A program made the position numbers and the translations under genes. This document shows positions 1 to 5,873 of a stretch of 6,189 nucleotides of DNA, piece after piece. Positions within the stretch are counted from its first letter, which is position 1. Each line of letters starts with the position of its first letter. The stretch lies in assembly GCA_031265345.1 (NCBI GenBank), contig JAISCU010000406.1, positions 1 through 6,189 of the forward strand, given 5' to 3'. The notes beneath the pieces were generated by a model that ran no database searches, was not told where the DNA came from, and was given only the letters and a program-made list of their open reading frames with translations. Origin of the DNA: Bifidobacteriaceae bacterium. GTDB taxonomy: Bacteria; Actinomycetota; Actinomycetes; Actinomycetales; WQXJ01.

Positions 1-157
1 CCACGAACGCCGTCAAGGCGCATTTCACGCCAACACCGGCGCTCCGAGGGCCCGACCGACGGCTGAAATGCGGGTCAAACGCGTTCGCGGTCGCCCCCGT
101 CATGCCACGAACGCCGTCAAGGCGCATTTCACGCCCAGATCATGGGGCCGGGTCTAT
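1..157. repeat. Intergenic palindromic repeat cluster (REP-like)
   Basis: No gene is visible here. A 31-bp sequence at 1-31 recurs exactly at 105-135, so the two copies are offset by 104 bp. Between them, at 61-90, lies a degenerate copy in the opposite orientation. The core CGCATTTCA (19-27 and 123-131) is the exact reverse complement of TGAAATGCG at 64-72. The segment 81-90 pairs 9 of 10 with 105-114. The middle copy can therefore fold with either flanking copy, the better fold being a two-part hairpin spanning about 61-135 with a loop near 91-104. The layout resembles the alternating-orientation REP/BIME elements found downstream of bacterial genes, and it sits just past the stop codon of the DinB-family gene (158). 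It could also help end transcription or protect mRNA ends. There is no T-run typical of an intrinsic terminator. Confidence 0.7.
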
Positions 158-739
158 TCATTCTGGCGCTCGGGCGGCGATCTCCGTCAGACGGGCGGCG
201 TAGGCGGCGCGCCACGCGGCATCGTGCGCCGGACCGGAGTACTCGGGATGGGTGCCGACCTTTCCGTCGAGCTGCTCACGGATGATGTCGATGTGACCGG
301 CGTGGCGGGCGGTCTCGGCGATCACATGGACCATGATCCGGGCCAGGGTCGTCTGCTGCTGATCGGGCGACCACCAAGGCACGAAGGCCGGGGAGTCGAG
401 GTCCCGGGCGCCGATGGTCTCATTGGCGTGGGCCGTGGCGCGGGCGTAGAACCCCTGCACAGCGGCGATGCCCTCCTCGGCGGTGGCCCACAGGTCGGCG
501 TCTTGCCTCCACTGGTCCGCGTCCAGCTGCGCCATCGGCTCGTCGGTCGGGCGGCCGAAGACATCCCCGAAGTAGCCGAACTCCATCAACCCCAGGTGCT
601 TGACCAGACCCAAGAGGTTCGTCCCGCTCGGGGTCATCGGCGTGCGGGCGGCGCGTTCGCCCACGTCTTCCAGCTTCCACGCCACCGCTTCGCGCAGCTG
701 CGTCAGATAATCCGTCAGAACCTGCTTCGTCGCGTCCAT
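158..739 (-). CDS. DinB-family (DUF664) putative metal-dependent enzyme
   Basis: A 193-residue protein of the DinB/DUF664 superfamily, four-helix-bundle proteins related to mycothiol- and bacillithiol-dependent enzymes and thought to bind a divalent metal through histidines. Visible family marks are GLVKHLGLMEFGYFG (H48), which supplies the first histidine, and HVIAETARHAGHIDIIREQLDG (about residues 138-159; H138, H146, H149), a near-canonical DUF664 signature. WW at 122-123 and the length also fit the family. The substrate cannot be told from the sequence. I chose the ATG at 737-739, because the frame stays open upstream to 838 only by running into the HTH gene and adds a low-complexity Arg/Pro/Ala extension not seen in the family. 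The upstream Shine-Dalgarno sequence is weak. It starts 55 bp after the HTH gene stop, so it may be read from the same promoter at about 1300-1329. A role in thiol-dependent detoxification is an inference from the family only. Confidence 0.85.
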   Translation of the reverse strand: MDATKQVLTDYLTQLREAVAWKLEDVGERAARTPMTPSGTNLLGLVKHLGLMEFGYFGDVFGRPTDEPMAQLDADQWRQDADLWATAEEGIAAVQGFYARATAHANETIGARDLDSPAFVPWWSPDQQQTTLARIMVHVIAETARHAGHIDIIREQLDGKVGTHPEYSGPAHDAAWRAAYAARLTEIAARAPE

Positions 740-794
740 GACAACCAGCCTAGGGGCCGCGTCGGGCCGACGAGCAGCACTGATGGCATACGGG

Positions 795-1076
795 CTATCG
801 CGGGGCGCTCTTGGCCGGGGCGCGACCGCAGTCCCCATATCGTTTCAATGCCGCTTGACGACTCACGCCGAGAGCAGCGCCGATGGCAGTCCAGGAGGCC
901 CCGTCGTTCCGCGCATGGACCACGGCTTGGTCAATCCGCCGTTGCGCCCCAGCACGGTCCTCAATTCCCGCGATGATCTCCCGCACATGATCCCCGCGAT
1001 GGGTGGCTACGGGGTCCGGCCCGGCGCCGTGGTTGGCAGTTTCAATCTCAAGCAGCATTTCTTCGTTGGTTCGCAT
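795..1076 (-). CDS. Small helix-turn-helix DNA-binding protein, candidate antitoxin/autorepressor
   Basis: A 93-residue protein. Residues 1-50 look largely helical and charged. Residues 52-80 (VVHARNDGASWTAIGAALGVSRQAALKRYG) form a clear helix-turn-helix: ARxxGxSWxxIGxALGxSRQAAxxRYG is a recurring pattern in small actinobacterial HTH proteins, with VSRQAALKRY as the likely recognition helix. The tail (81-93) is Ala/Arg/Pro-rich. The ATG at 1074-1076 has a strong Shine-Dalgarno sequence (AGAGGAG, about 6 nt upstream). It lies 12 bp downstream of the stop of the toxin-like gene, so the pair forms an operon. With a 30-bp palindrome over the operon promoter, the simplest reading is that this protein binds the palindrome and represses its own operon, as antitoxins do. 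That role is inferred. It could instead be an ordinary small regulator. Confidence 0.75.
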   Translation of the reverse strand: MRTNEEMLLEIETANHGAGPDPVATHRGDHVREIIAGIEDRAGAQRRIDQAVVHARNDGASWTAIGAALGVSRQAALKRYGDCGRAPAKSAPR

Positions 1077-1088
1077 CGGACGCTCCTC

Positions 1089-1292
1089 TCACAAGAACTT
1101 GGGCCGGGCCCTGTCGGCGTGGAATATCTCATTGTTGGCATTGACGGCAATCTCGATCAGTTGTCCGCTTTGCGAGGGACCCACTACCATGATGTAGCCG
1201 TCAAGCTCATGGAGGATCATAGCCATGCGCCAGGCGTGCAAGATGTCATCATCGGGAATGCCGTGCCTGCGCGCACTAGCCACAATTTCCAC
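1089..1292 (-). CDS. Small toxin-like protein of uncharacterised family
   Basis: A 67-residue protein with the pattern SARRHGIPDDDILHA (6-20), a predicted beta segment around 33-50 (GYIMVVGP...GQLIEIAV), and a terminal EIFHADRARPKFL (55-67). From memory, this HG[IV]-x-D-x-DI-x-HA ... GP-x-x-[SA]G-x-LxE ... HAxxxRPKF arrangement recurs in small actinobacterial proteins sometimes labelled toxins and reminiscent of the compact BrnT/RelE-like folds. I cannot confirm the family here. Conserved H10, H19, H58 and R61 are candidate functional residues. I chose the GTG at 1290-1292 because the first plausible TSS falls on or next to it, 7 nt past the TATAGT -10, giving a leaderless mRNA. The alternative TTG at 1311-1313 would put the start inside the promoter spacer and adds seven residues that simply translate the palindrome. 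The gene is followed closely by an HTH gene, as in a toxin-antitoxin pair. Local GC is visibly lower than in the trp genes (32 of 60 bases in 1201-1260), consistent with transfer. Confidence 0.65.
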   Translation of the reverse strand: MEIVASARRHGIPDDDILHAWRMAMILHELDGYIMVVGPSQSGQLIEIAVNANNEIFHADRARPKFL

Positions 1293-1318
1293 TTTGACAA
1301 CTATAGTTGTCAAAGTGG
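1289..1318. promoter_or_regulatory. Perfect 30-bp palindrome, probable operator of the toxin-like/HTH operon
   Basis: The half-site CCACTTTGACAACTA (1289-1303) is followed immediately by its exact reverse complement (1304-1318), with no spacer and no mismatch. It covers the -10 hexamer, most of the -10/-35 spacer and the GTG start of the toxin-like gene. A dimeric repressor bound here would block RNA polymerase. The obvious candidate is the HTH protein encoded at 795-1076, but an unlinked regulator such as a MarR-type protein is possible. Confidence 0.8.
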
Positions 1319-1329
1319 CAGCTAGTCAA
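1300..1329 (-). promoter_or_regulatory. Sigma70-type promoter, probably giving leaderless mRNA
   Basis: On the minus strand, TTGACT (1324-1329) is separated by 18 bp from TATAGT (1300-1305). Each hexamer matches 5 of 6 consensus bases (TTGACA, TATAAT). Transcription would begin about 7 nt after the -10, which is at or beside the G of the GTG at 1290-1292. There is no Shine-Dalgarno sequence, and leaderless genes are common in actinobacteria. The match is unusually good for such a GC-rich genome. Confidence 0.7.
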
Positions 1330-1384
1330 CCGGCCAGATCGGATCGCACCGCCTCGGTCGCAGTGCGTCCGGCGGGAAGCCAAC
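1319..1384. other. Gap between lgt stop and the toxin-like operon promoter
   Basis: Sixty-six bases with no gene. The -35 of the downstream promoter (1324-1329) lies within it. A weak imperfect stem (CGCAC at 1345-1349 with GTGCG at 1363-1367, loop 13) is present but has no T-run, so I do not call a terminator. Read-through from the trp-lgt operon into the toxin-like/HTH genes cannot be excluded. Confidence 0.4.
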
Positions 1385-2452
1385 TCAGTCGCGACTGGCT
1401 GGATCGTCGGCGGATGGCTCTTCGGCATCGTCGGTGTCCGCAGGGGCGTCCTCCGGCTCGGATGGTTGGGCCGCCCCCGTGTCCAGTTCATCGGCGGGCA
1501 CCTCGGCGTCCTCGGACGACCCGTCCACATCGTCACTGCCCGCCGACCCCGCAGCCACCGGCCCGGCGTCCTCCGCCGCAGACTCGGGCTCGACCCCCGC
1601 GGCCAGCGGGCCGAGTTGCACCGTGCCGCCATGCTTCCGGCGCGACCAGGCGAAGCAGACTGCCCCGGCCAATCCCACCACGATCGAGGTCCAGACGTTC
1701 AGCCGCAGGCCCAGGAAATGGTTGGCCGTGTCGATCCGGAGGGCCTCTATCCAGACCCTTCCCAAGCAATACAGCGTCATGTAGGCGAAGAAGGTCTGGC
1801 CGTGTCCCCAAACCCAGCGCCGCCCGGCCCACACCAGGACCGCCGCGACCCCCAAGTTCCACAACAGTTCGTACAGGAAGGTCGGATGGAACAGCGTGTC
1901 AGGCGAGAAACCAGCCGCGGCCGCCGTCTCCGCAGACACCTTCAGCCCCCATGGCAAGGTGGTAGGAGCCCCGAAAAGCTCCTGGTTGAACCAGTTCCCG
2001 AGCCTACCAATGGCCTGCCCCACAGCGATCCCAGGAGCCAGCGCGTCCGCCGCCACGGACAGAGGCACCCCGACTCGGCGCGCGCCGATGGCCGCGCCCA
2101 CGGCCCCCAGAGCGATCGATCCCCAGACGCCCAGGCCGCCCTGCCAGATGGCGAAGGCCGCCCACGGGTTGCCGCCGGGGCCGAAGTACGCCTCCGGCGA
2201 CGTGATGACATGGTAGATGCGCGCGCCCACGATCCCGAACGGCACCGCCCACAGGGCGATGTCGAACATCGAATCGGCCTTGTAGCCGGACGCCGCCAAG
2301 CGCCGCGCGCCGATCCAACCGGCCACGACTATGCCCGCGATCAACGCCAGAGCGTAGGCCCGGATCGGCACCGGCCCCAGGTGCCAGACGCTCTCGGTGG
2401 GGCTGGGCAAGAAACCAGGCAACAAACTGGGCAAGGACTCGAGCACGTTCAT
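1385..2452 (-). CDS. lgt: Prolipoprotein diacylglyceryl transferase with acidic C-terminal tail
   Basis: Lgt transfers diacylglycerol from phosphatidylglycerol to the lipobox cysteine of prolipoproteins at the membrane, the first step of lipoprotein maturation. The 355-residue protein has the expected multi-pass membrane core (about 1-270). The family signature GRLGNWFNQELFG lies at 149-161, with R150 and E158. H81 in ARIYHVITSPEAYF corresponds to E. coli H103. HPTFLYELLWNL lies at 189-200, and GRVWIEALR (231-239; R232, E236, R239) covers the conserved arginine region near E. coli R239. Residues 274-355 form a soluble, Ala/Pro/Ser-rich tail with about 24 Asp/Glu and a single basic residue, an extension common in actinobacterial Lgt and absent in E. 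coli. The ATG at 2450-2452 overlaps the trpA stop as ATGA, with GGGAGG about 10 nt upstream. The frame stays open to 2605, but the extra N-terminal residues are trpA shadow. Confidence 0.97.
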   Translation of the reverse strand: MNVLESLPSLLPGFLPSPTESVWHLGPVPIRAYALALIAGIVVAGWIGARRLAASGYKADSMFDIALWAVPFGIVGARIYHVITSPEAYFGPGGNPWAAFAIWQGGLGVWGSIALGAVGAAIGARRVGVPLSVAADALAPGIAVGQAIGRLGNWFNQELFGAPTTLPWGLKVSAETAAAAGFSPDTLFHPTFLYELLWNLGVAAVLVWAGRRWVWGHGQTFFAYMTLYCLGRVWIEALRIDTANHFLGLRLNVWTSIVVGLAGAVCFAWSRRKHGGTVQLGPLAAGVEPESAAEDAGPVAAGSAGSDDVDGSSEDAEVPADELDTGAAQPSEPEDAPADTDDAEEPSADDPASRD

Positions 2453-3255
2453 CGGCGCGCCGCCTCCCGCAGCTCGGAGGCGAAGCCCTCCAGGTCCTGA
2501 CCGGCCGCCAGACGTTTGACGAAGGCCGAGCCGACTATCACGCCGTCCGCGAAGGAAGCCACCTCGGCCGCTTGAGCCGGTGTGGACACGCCGATCCCGA
2601 CGCACACATTGGCTGCCCCGGCCTCACGCGTCCGCTCCACCAACGGCCGCGCCAATTCGGAGAGCGACGCCCGCTCCCCCGTCACGCCCATGGTCGAGGT
2701 GGCGTAGGTGAAGCCACGGCAGGCGGCGGCGGTCAGCCGCAGGCGCGACGGCGGCGACGTGGGCGCCACCAGGAAGATCTTGTCCAAGCCATAGCGGTCG
2801 GCGGCGGCCACCCACGGCCCGGCTTCCTCAACGATCAGGTCCGGCGTTATCAGCCCAGCCCCGCCGGCGGACGCCAAGTCGGCCGCGAAGCGGTCCTCGC
2901 CCCGGTGGAAGACCGGGTTGTAGTAAGTCATGACCTCCAGCGGCACACCCGCAGGCGTCAACTGGGACACCGCCGAGAACAGGTCGTCCACGCGGAACCC
3001 GGCCTCCAGCGCCGCAGTCACGGCTTCTCCGATCACCGGCCCGTCCATGACCGGGTCGGAGTAGGGCAGCCCCAGTTCGACAATGTCCACGCCTCCCCTG
3101 ATCAACGCCCTGCACGCGTCTATCGAGCCGGCCAGGGACGGGTAGCCGCAGGGCAGGTAGGCGATCAGCGCCGCGCGCCCCTCCCGATGGGCTTTCTCGA
3201 TGGCCGATGCCGCTGGGCTGGCAACGCCGCCCGCCGGGCCCACGTCGCTCGTCAT
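2449..3255 (-). CDS. trpA: Tryptophan synthase alpha chain
   Basis: TrpA cleaves indole-3-glycerol phosphate to indole and glyceraldehyde 3-phosphate and passes indole through the tunnel to TrpB in the alpha2-beta2 complex. The 268-residue TIM-barrel protein is full length. The catalytic pair is present: E60 in [13 protein letters not shown] (E. coli Glu49) and D71 in PVMDGPVI (E. coli Asp60). Other family marks are [11 protein letters not shown] (30-40), VMTYYNPVF (108-116), [11 protein letters not shown] (135-145), FLVAPTSP (161-168), STMGVTG (187-193) and GIGVST (220-225) for phosphate binding. The ATG at 3253-3255 overlaps the trpB stop as ATGA and has GAGGTGG about 8 nt upstream. An in-frame ATG at 3310-3312 would add 19 residues that overlap trpB and is rejected. 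Its own stop overlaps the lgt start, so translation is probably coupled on both sides. Confidence 0.98.
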   Translation of the reverse strand: MTSDVGPAGGVASPAASAIEKAHREGRAALIAYLPCGYPSLAGSIDACRALIRGGVDIVELGLPYSDPVMDGPVIGEAVTAALEAGFRVDDLFSAVSQLTPAGVPLEVMTYYNPVFHRGEDRFAADLASAGGAGLITPDLIVEEAGPWVAAADRYGLDKIFLVAPTSPPSRLRLTAAACRGFTYATSTMGVTGERASLSELARPLVERTREAGAANVCVGIGVSTPAQAAEVASFADGVIVGSAFVKRLAAGQDLEGFASELREAARR

Positions 3256-4481
3256 AGGCCGAACCACCTCGCCGCCGTCTCGACGTCCTTGTCCCCCCGG
3301 CCCGAGAGGCAAGCTACGATCACTGGCTCCCGGCCTTCTTCGCGCCCCTCGGCGGCTTCGACGCCACTCGCCAGATCGCGGCCAAGTTCACGGCCCAGTT
3401 CCATGACCCCGGCCAAGCCATGGGCCGATTCGATGGCGGGCATGATCCCCTCCGACCGCGTCAACCAGCGGAACGCCTCCATCGCGTCGGCGTCCGTCAC
3501 GGGTCGGTAGACCGCCCGCCCGGAGTCCTTCAGATACGAGTGCTCCGGCCCGACCCCCGGATAGTCGAGCCCAGCCGAGATCGAATGCGATTCGACGGTC
3601 TGCCCGTCGGCGTCCTGCAGCAGGTAGGACTTCGCCCCGTGCAGCGTCCCCGGACTCCCCGCGGTCAAAGTGGCGGCATGGCGACCGGTCTCGACCCCGT
3701 CCCCGGCCGCCTCGAAGCCGTAGAGCCGCACGGATGGATCATCCAAGAAAGCTGAGAACAGCCCGATCGAGTTCGACCCGCCGCCAACGCAGGCCGCGCA
3801 AGCGTCCGGCAACCGCCCCACAGCGGCCAAGACCTGCGCGCGGGCCTCCCGACCGATCACCGACTGGAAGTCGCGCACCATGGCCGGGAACGGATGCGGG
3901 CCGGCCGCGGTTCCGAAGATGTAGTTGGTGTTCCCCACGTTGGTGACCCAGTCGCGCAGAGCCTCGTTGATGGCGTCCTTCAAGGTCCGCGAACCGGTCT
4001 TGACCGGCACCACCGACGCTCCCAGCAACCGCATCCGCGCGACGTTCAAGGACTGACGCCTGGTGTCCTCCAACCCCATGTAGACAACGCACTCCAGCCC
4101 CATCAGCGCCGCGGCGGTGGCGGTGGCCACTCCGTGCTGCCCGGCCCCGGTCTCCGCGATCACGCGGGTCTTGCCCAAGCGCCGGGTGAGCAGGGCCTGG
4201 CCCAGGACGTTGTTGATCTTGTGCGAACCGGTGTGGGCCAGGTCCTCGCGTTTGAGGAAGACCCGGACGCCTCCGGCCTGGGTGGCGAAACGGGGGACCT
4301 CCGTCAAAGGGGTCGGGCGGCCCGCGTAGACGGTCAACAGCCGTTCCAACTCCGAGCCGAAGGCCGGGTCGGCGCGGGCGGACGTGTAGGCGTCAGCCAA
4401 CGCGTCGAGGGCGGCGATCAGGGCTTCAGGCACGAAACGGCCGCCGTAGGACCCGAAATAGGGTCCGGGCATGGAATTCAT
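3252..4481 (-). CDS. trpB: Tryptophan synthase beta chain
   Basis: TrpB condenses indole with L-serine to L-tryptophan using pyridoxal phosphate. The 409-residue protein begins with the typical [14 protein letters not shown] (6-19). The PLP lysine is K88 in [10 protein letters not shown]110 in AETGAGQHG is the catalytic glutamate (E. coli Glu109), and GGGSNS (233-238) binds the cofactor phosphate. [12 protein letters not shown] (303-314) includes D306 (E. coli Asp305), and LSGRGDKD (392-399) supplies the serine that contacts the PLP ring nitrogen. This is the standard TrpB1 type that pairs with TrpA. The start at 4479-4481 overlaps the trpC stop as ATGA. A second ATG three codons later would also give a normal N-terminus. 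Oddity: residues about 368-386 (rich in Glu, Gly, Arg and Ala) look like an insertion before the final LSGRGDKD strand. Confidence 0.98.
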   Translation of the reverse strand: MNSMPGPYFGSYGGRFVPEALIAALDALADAYTSARADPAFGSELERLLTVYAGRPTPLTEVPRFATQAGGVRVFLKREDLAHTGSHKINNVLGQALLTRRLGKTRVIAETGAGQHGVATATAAALMGLECVVYMGLEDTRRQSLNVARMRLLGASVVPVKTGSRTLKDAINEALRDWVTNVGNTNYIFGTAAGPHPFPAMVRDFQSVIGREARAQVLAAVGRLPDACAACVGGGSNSIGLFSAFLDDPSVRLYGFEAAGDGVETGRHAATLTAGSPGTLHGAKSYLLQDADGQTVESHSISAGLDYPGVGPEHSYLKDSGRAVYRPVTDADAMEAFRWLTRSEGIMPAIESAHGLAGVMELGRELGRDLASGVEAAEGREEGREPVIVACLSGRGDKDVETAARWFGL

Positions 4482-5302
4482 CGGCGCAATGATCTCACAG
4501 ATGGATGGGCGCCCATAGCCACCAGTTCCCTGACTGCCTGCTCCGGGTCGGAGGCCGCCGCCAAGTACTCGCCTATGAGCACGGCATCGGCACCCCTGTG
4601 AGCGTAGACGGCCAAGTCATGCGGGCTGGAGACGCCCGATTCGGCGACTTTGACGACCCGTCGGCTGGCCAACGGCGCGAGCCGCCCAAAGACCTCCGGG
4701 TTGACGGCCAACGTCTTGAGGTTGCGGGCGTTGAAGCCGATCAACTGGGCGCCGGCCTCCTCGGCGGTCCTGAGCTCGGCCTCGTTGTGGACCTCGACCA
4801 GGGGCGTCATGCCGAGCGACAGCGTCCGCTCGATCAGCCCGATCAGTTGCAGGCGCTCCAACGCCGCCACGATCAGCAGCACCATGTCCGCGCCGTAGGC
4901 CCGCGCTTCCCAGACCTGGTAGGAGGACACGATGAAGTCCTTGCGCAGGACCGGAACGTCGACGGCGCGGCGGACGGCCGCCAAGTCCTCCAGCGACCCG
5001 CCGAAGAACCGGCCCTCGGTCAGCACCGAGATAGCGGCGGCGCCCCCGGCCTCGTAGGCGGCCGCGAGGGCGGCCGGATTGGAGATCGAGGCGATCGAGT
5101 CGCGGGACGGGCTGCGGCGTTTGACCTCCGCGATCACCGCCACCGAGTCGGCCGCGCGCACGCGGGCCATCATGTTCTTGGCGGGGGGGCGGGTCGCGGA
5201 CAGGGCTTTCAAGGCCTCGAGGCTGACCTCCGCTTGACGGTGCGCCAAGTCCTCGACGACACCTTTGATGATTTGGTCTAGAACCGTTCCCGCCTTTTTC
5301 AT
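4478..5302 (-). CDS. trpC: Indole-3-glycerol phosphate synthase
   Basis: IGPS closes the indole ring, turning 1-(2-carboxyphenylamino)-1-deoxyribulose 5-phosphate into indole-3-glycerol phosphate, the TrpA substrate. The 274-residue TIM-barrel protein is monofunctional, with no TrpF domain attached. Catalytic residues are present: E59 and K61 in [10 protein letters not shown] (57-66), K121 in VLRKDFI (118-124), E170 in [11 protein letters not shown]191 in IGFNARNL, and E221-S222 in [16 protein letters not shown] (94-103) is also typical. Small departures are RD after SPS where KG is usual, and Phe in place of the usual Val in IG(V)NARNL. The ATG at 5300-5302 has only a weak Shine-Dalgarno sequence and lies 16 bp after the membrane-protein stop, so it is probably co-transcribed with that gene. 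Its TGA overlaps the trpB ATG. Confidence 0.98.
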   Translation of the reverse strand: MKKAGTVLDQIIKGVVEDLAHRQAEVSLEALKALSATRPPAKNMMARVRAADSVAVIAEVKRRSPSRDSIASISNPAALAAAYEAGGAAAISVLTEGRFFGGSLEDLAAVRRAVDVPVLRKDFIVSSYQVWEARAYGADMVLLIVAALERLQLIGLIERTLSLGMTPLVEVHNEAELRTAEEAGAQLIGFNARNLKTLAVNPEVFGRLAPLASRRVVKVAESGVSSPHDLAVYAHRGADAVLIGEYLAAASDPEQAVRELVAMGAHPSVRSLRR

Positions 5303-5318
5303 AAGCTCTTGGACCCTT

Positions 5319-5873
5319 TCACATCACCGGATAGGCCGCCAGCGCCGAGATATAGCCGTAGTCGTAATACCAACTGCTCATGCCCAACAACCCGATGATG
5401 ACCACCCAGAAGATGATGCTGAGGCCCAAGCCGACGTAGCCGACGATCAGTCCGGCCAGGGTCACGCCACGGTTGTTGGCGGTTCCTTGACGAACCGCGT
5501 GCAGCCCCAGATGCCCGAAGATGATGCCCAGGATCGAGCCGATGAACAGCGAGAAGATCACCGTCACGCCGGCGATCGACAAGATCAGCGAGGCCACTCC
5601 CCAGCCGTTCTTCGCGGTCGCCTGCGGTGGCGTCACTGCCAGGTAGGGGGCGTACGCGGGAGGGCCGTACGGCGCCGTCGGCGCGTAGCCTCCGTAGGGG
5701 GCGACCGTGCCGTATTGGGGCTGCGGCGGCCCGTAGGAAGGACCCGGCTGCCCCGCGTAAGGGGGGTAGCGGTCCGGCGGCCCGCCGAACGGCTGAGCGG
5801 CGTACGGTCCCGCGCTCGTGGTCGGTCCGGCTGCCGGGGATTCGGCCGGGCCGTAGGGAGATTGATCACTCAC
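5319..5873 (-). CDS. Pro/Gly/Tyr-rich DUF4190-like two-pass membrane protein
   Basis: A 184-residue protein of unknown function. Residues 1-88 are a disordered region rich in Pro, Gly and Tyr (repeated PYG, PPY and APY), presumably cytoplasmic. Two hydrophobic segments follow: about 91-120 ([30 protein letters not shown]) and about 136-164 ([29 protein letters not shown]). Between them lies [16 protein letters not shown], the GH-x-AL/GLxxI-like loop typical of DUF4190 proteins, which are common in actinobacteria. The C-terminus is Tyr-rich (SWYYDYGY). The start is taken as the GTG at 5871-5873. Starting upstream at 5915 would add 14 residues unlike the PGY-rich family N-terminus. It occupies the slot between hisI and trpC where several actinobacteria have trpE and a Trp-associated membrane protein. 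I cannot say it is functionally equivalent to the latter. Confidence 0.85.
   Translation of the reverse strand: MSDQSPYGPAESPAAGPTTSAGPYAAQPFGGPPDRYPPYAGQPGPSYGPPQPQYGTVAPYGGYAPTAPYGPPAYAPYLAVTPPQATAKNGWGVASLILSIAGVTVIFSLFIGSILGIIFGHLGLHAVRQGTANNRGVTLAGLIVGYVGLGLSIIFWVVIIGLLGMSSWYYDYGYISALAAYPVM

Noticed and set aside
1..135. Two exact 31-bp direct repeats as a CRISPR fragment
   Set aside because: The 73-bp interval is too long for a spacer, it contains an inverted copy of the repeat, and no cas gene is present.
740..838. Upstream ATG at 836-838 for the DinB-family gene
   Set aside because: It adds a 33-residue low-complexity N-terminus, overlaps the HTH gene, and is not part of the DUF664 domain; MDATKQVLTDYL at 739 fits the family.
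68..976. 302-codon plus-strand ORF across the repeat, DinB and HTH region
   Set aside because: Composition is typical of an antisense shadow, and it runs through the repeat cluster and two supported minus-strand genes.
1293..1313. TTG at 1311-1313 as start of the toxin-like gene
   Set aside because: It lies within the promoter spacer, upstream of the predicted TSS, and would encode the palindrome; the GTG at 1292 fits a leaderless start.
1345..1367. Stem CGCAC/GTGCG downstream of lgt as a terminator
   Set aside because: It has only five pairs with a 13-base loop and no T-run.
1307..2500. 397-codon plus-strand ORF opposite lgt
   Set aside because: Its product is Arg/Pro/Gln-rich with no recognisable domain and it is antisense to a clear lgt; a GC-rich shadow frame.
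2453..2605. Extended 406-residue Lgt start at 2605
   Set aside because: The extra 51 residues are an Arg/Gly-rich out-of-frame reading of trpA; the ATGA overlap at 2449-2452 gives the natural start.
4505..5281. 258-codon plus-strand ORF opposite trpC
   Set aside because: Gly/Asp/Gln/Arg-rich shadow frame of a well-supported gene.
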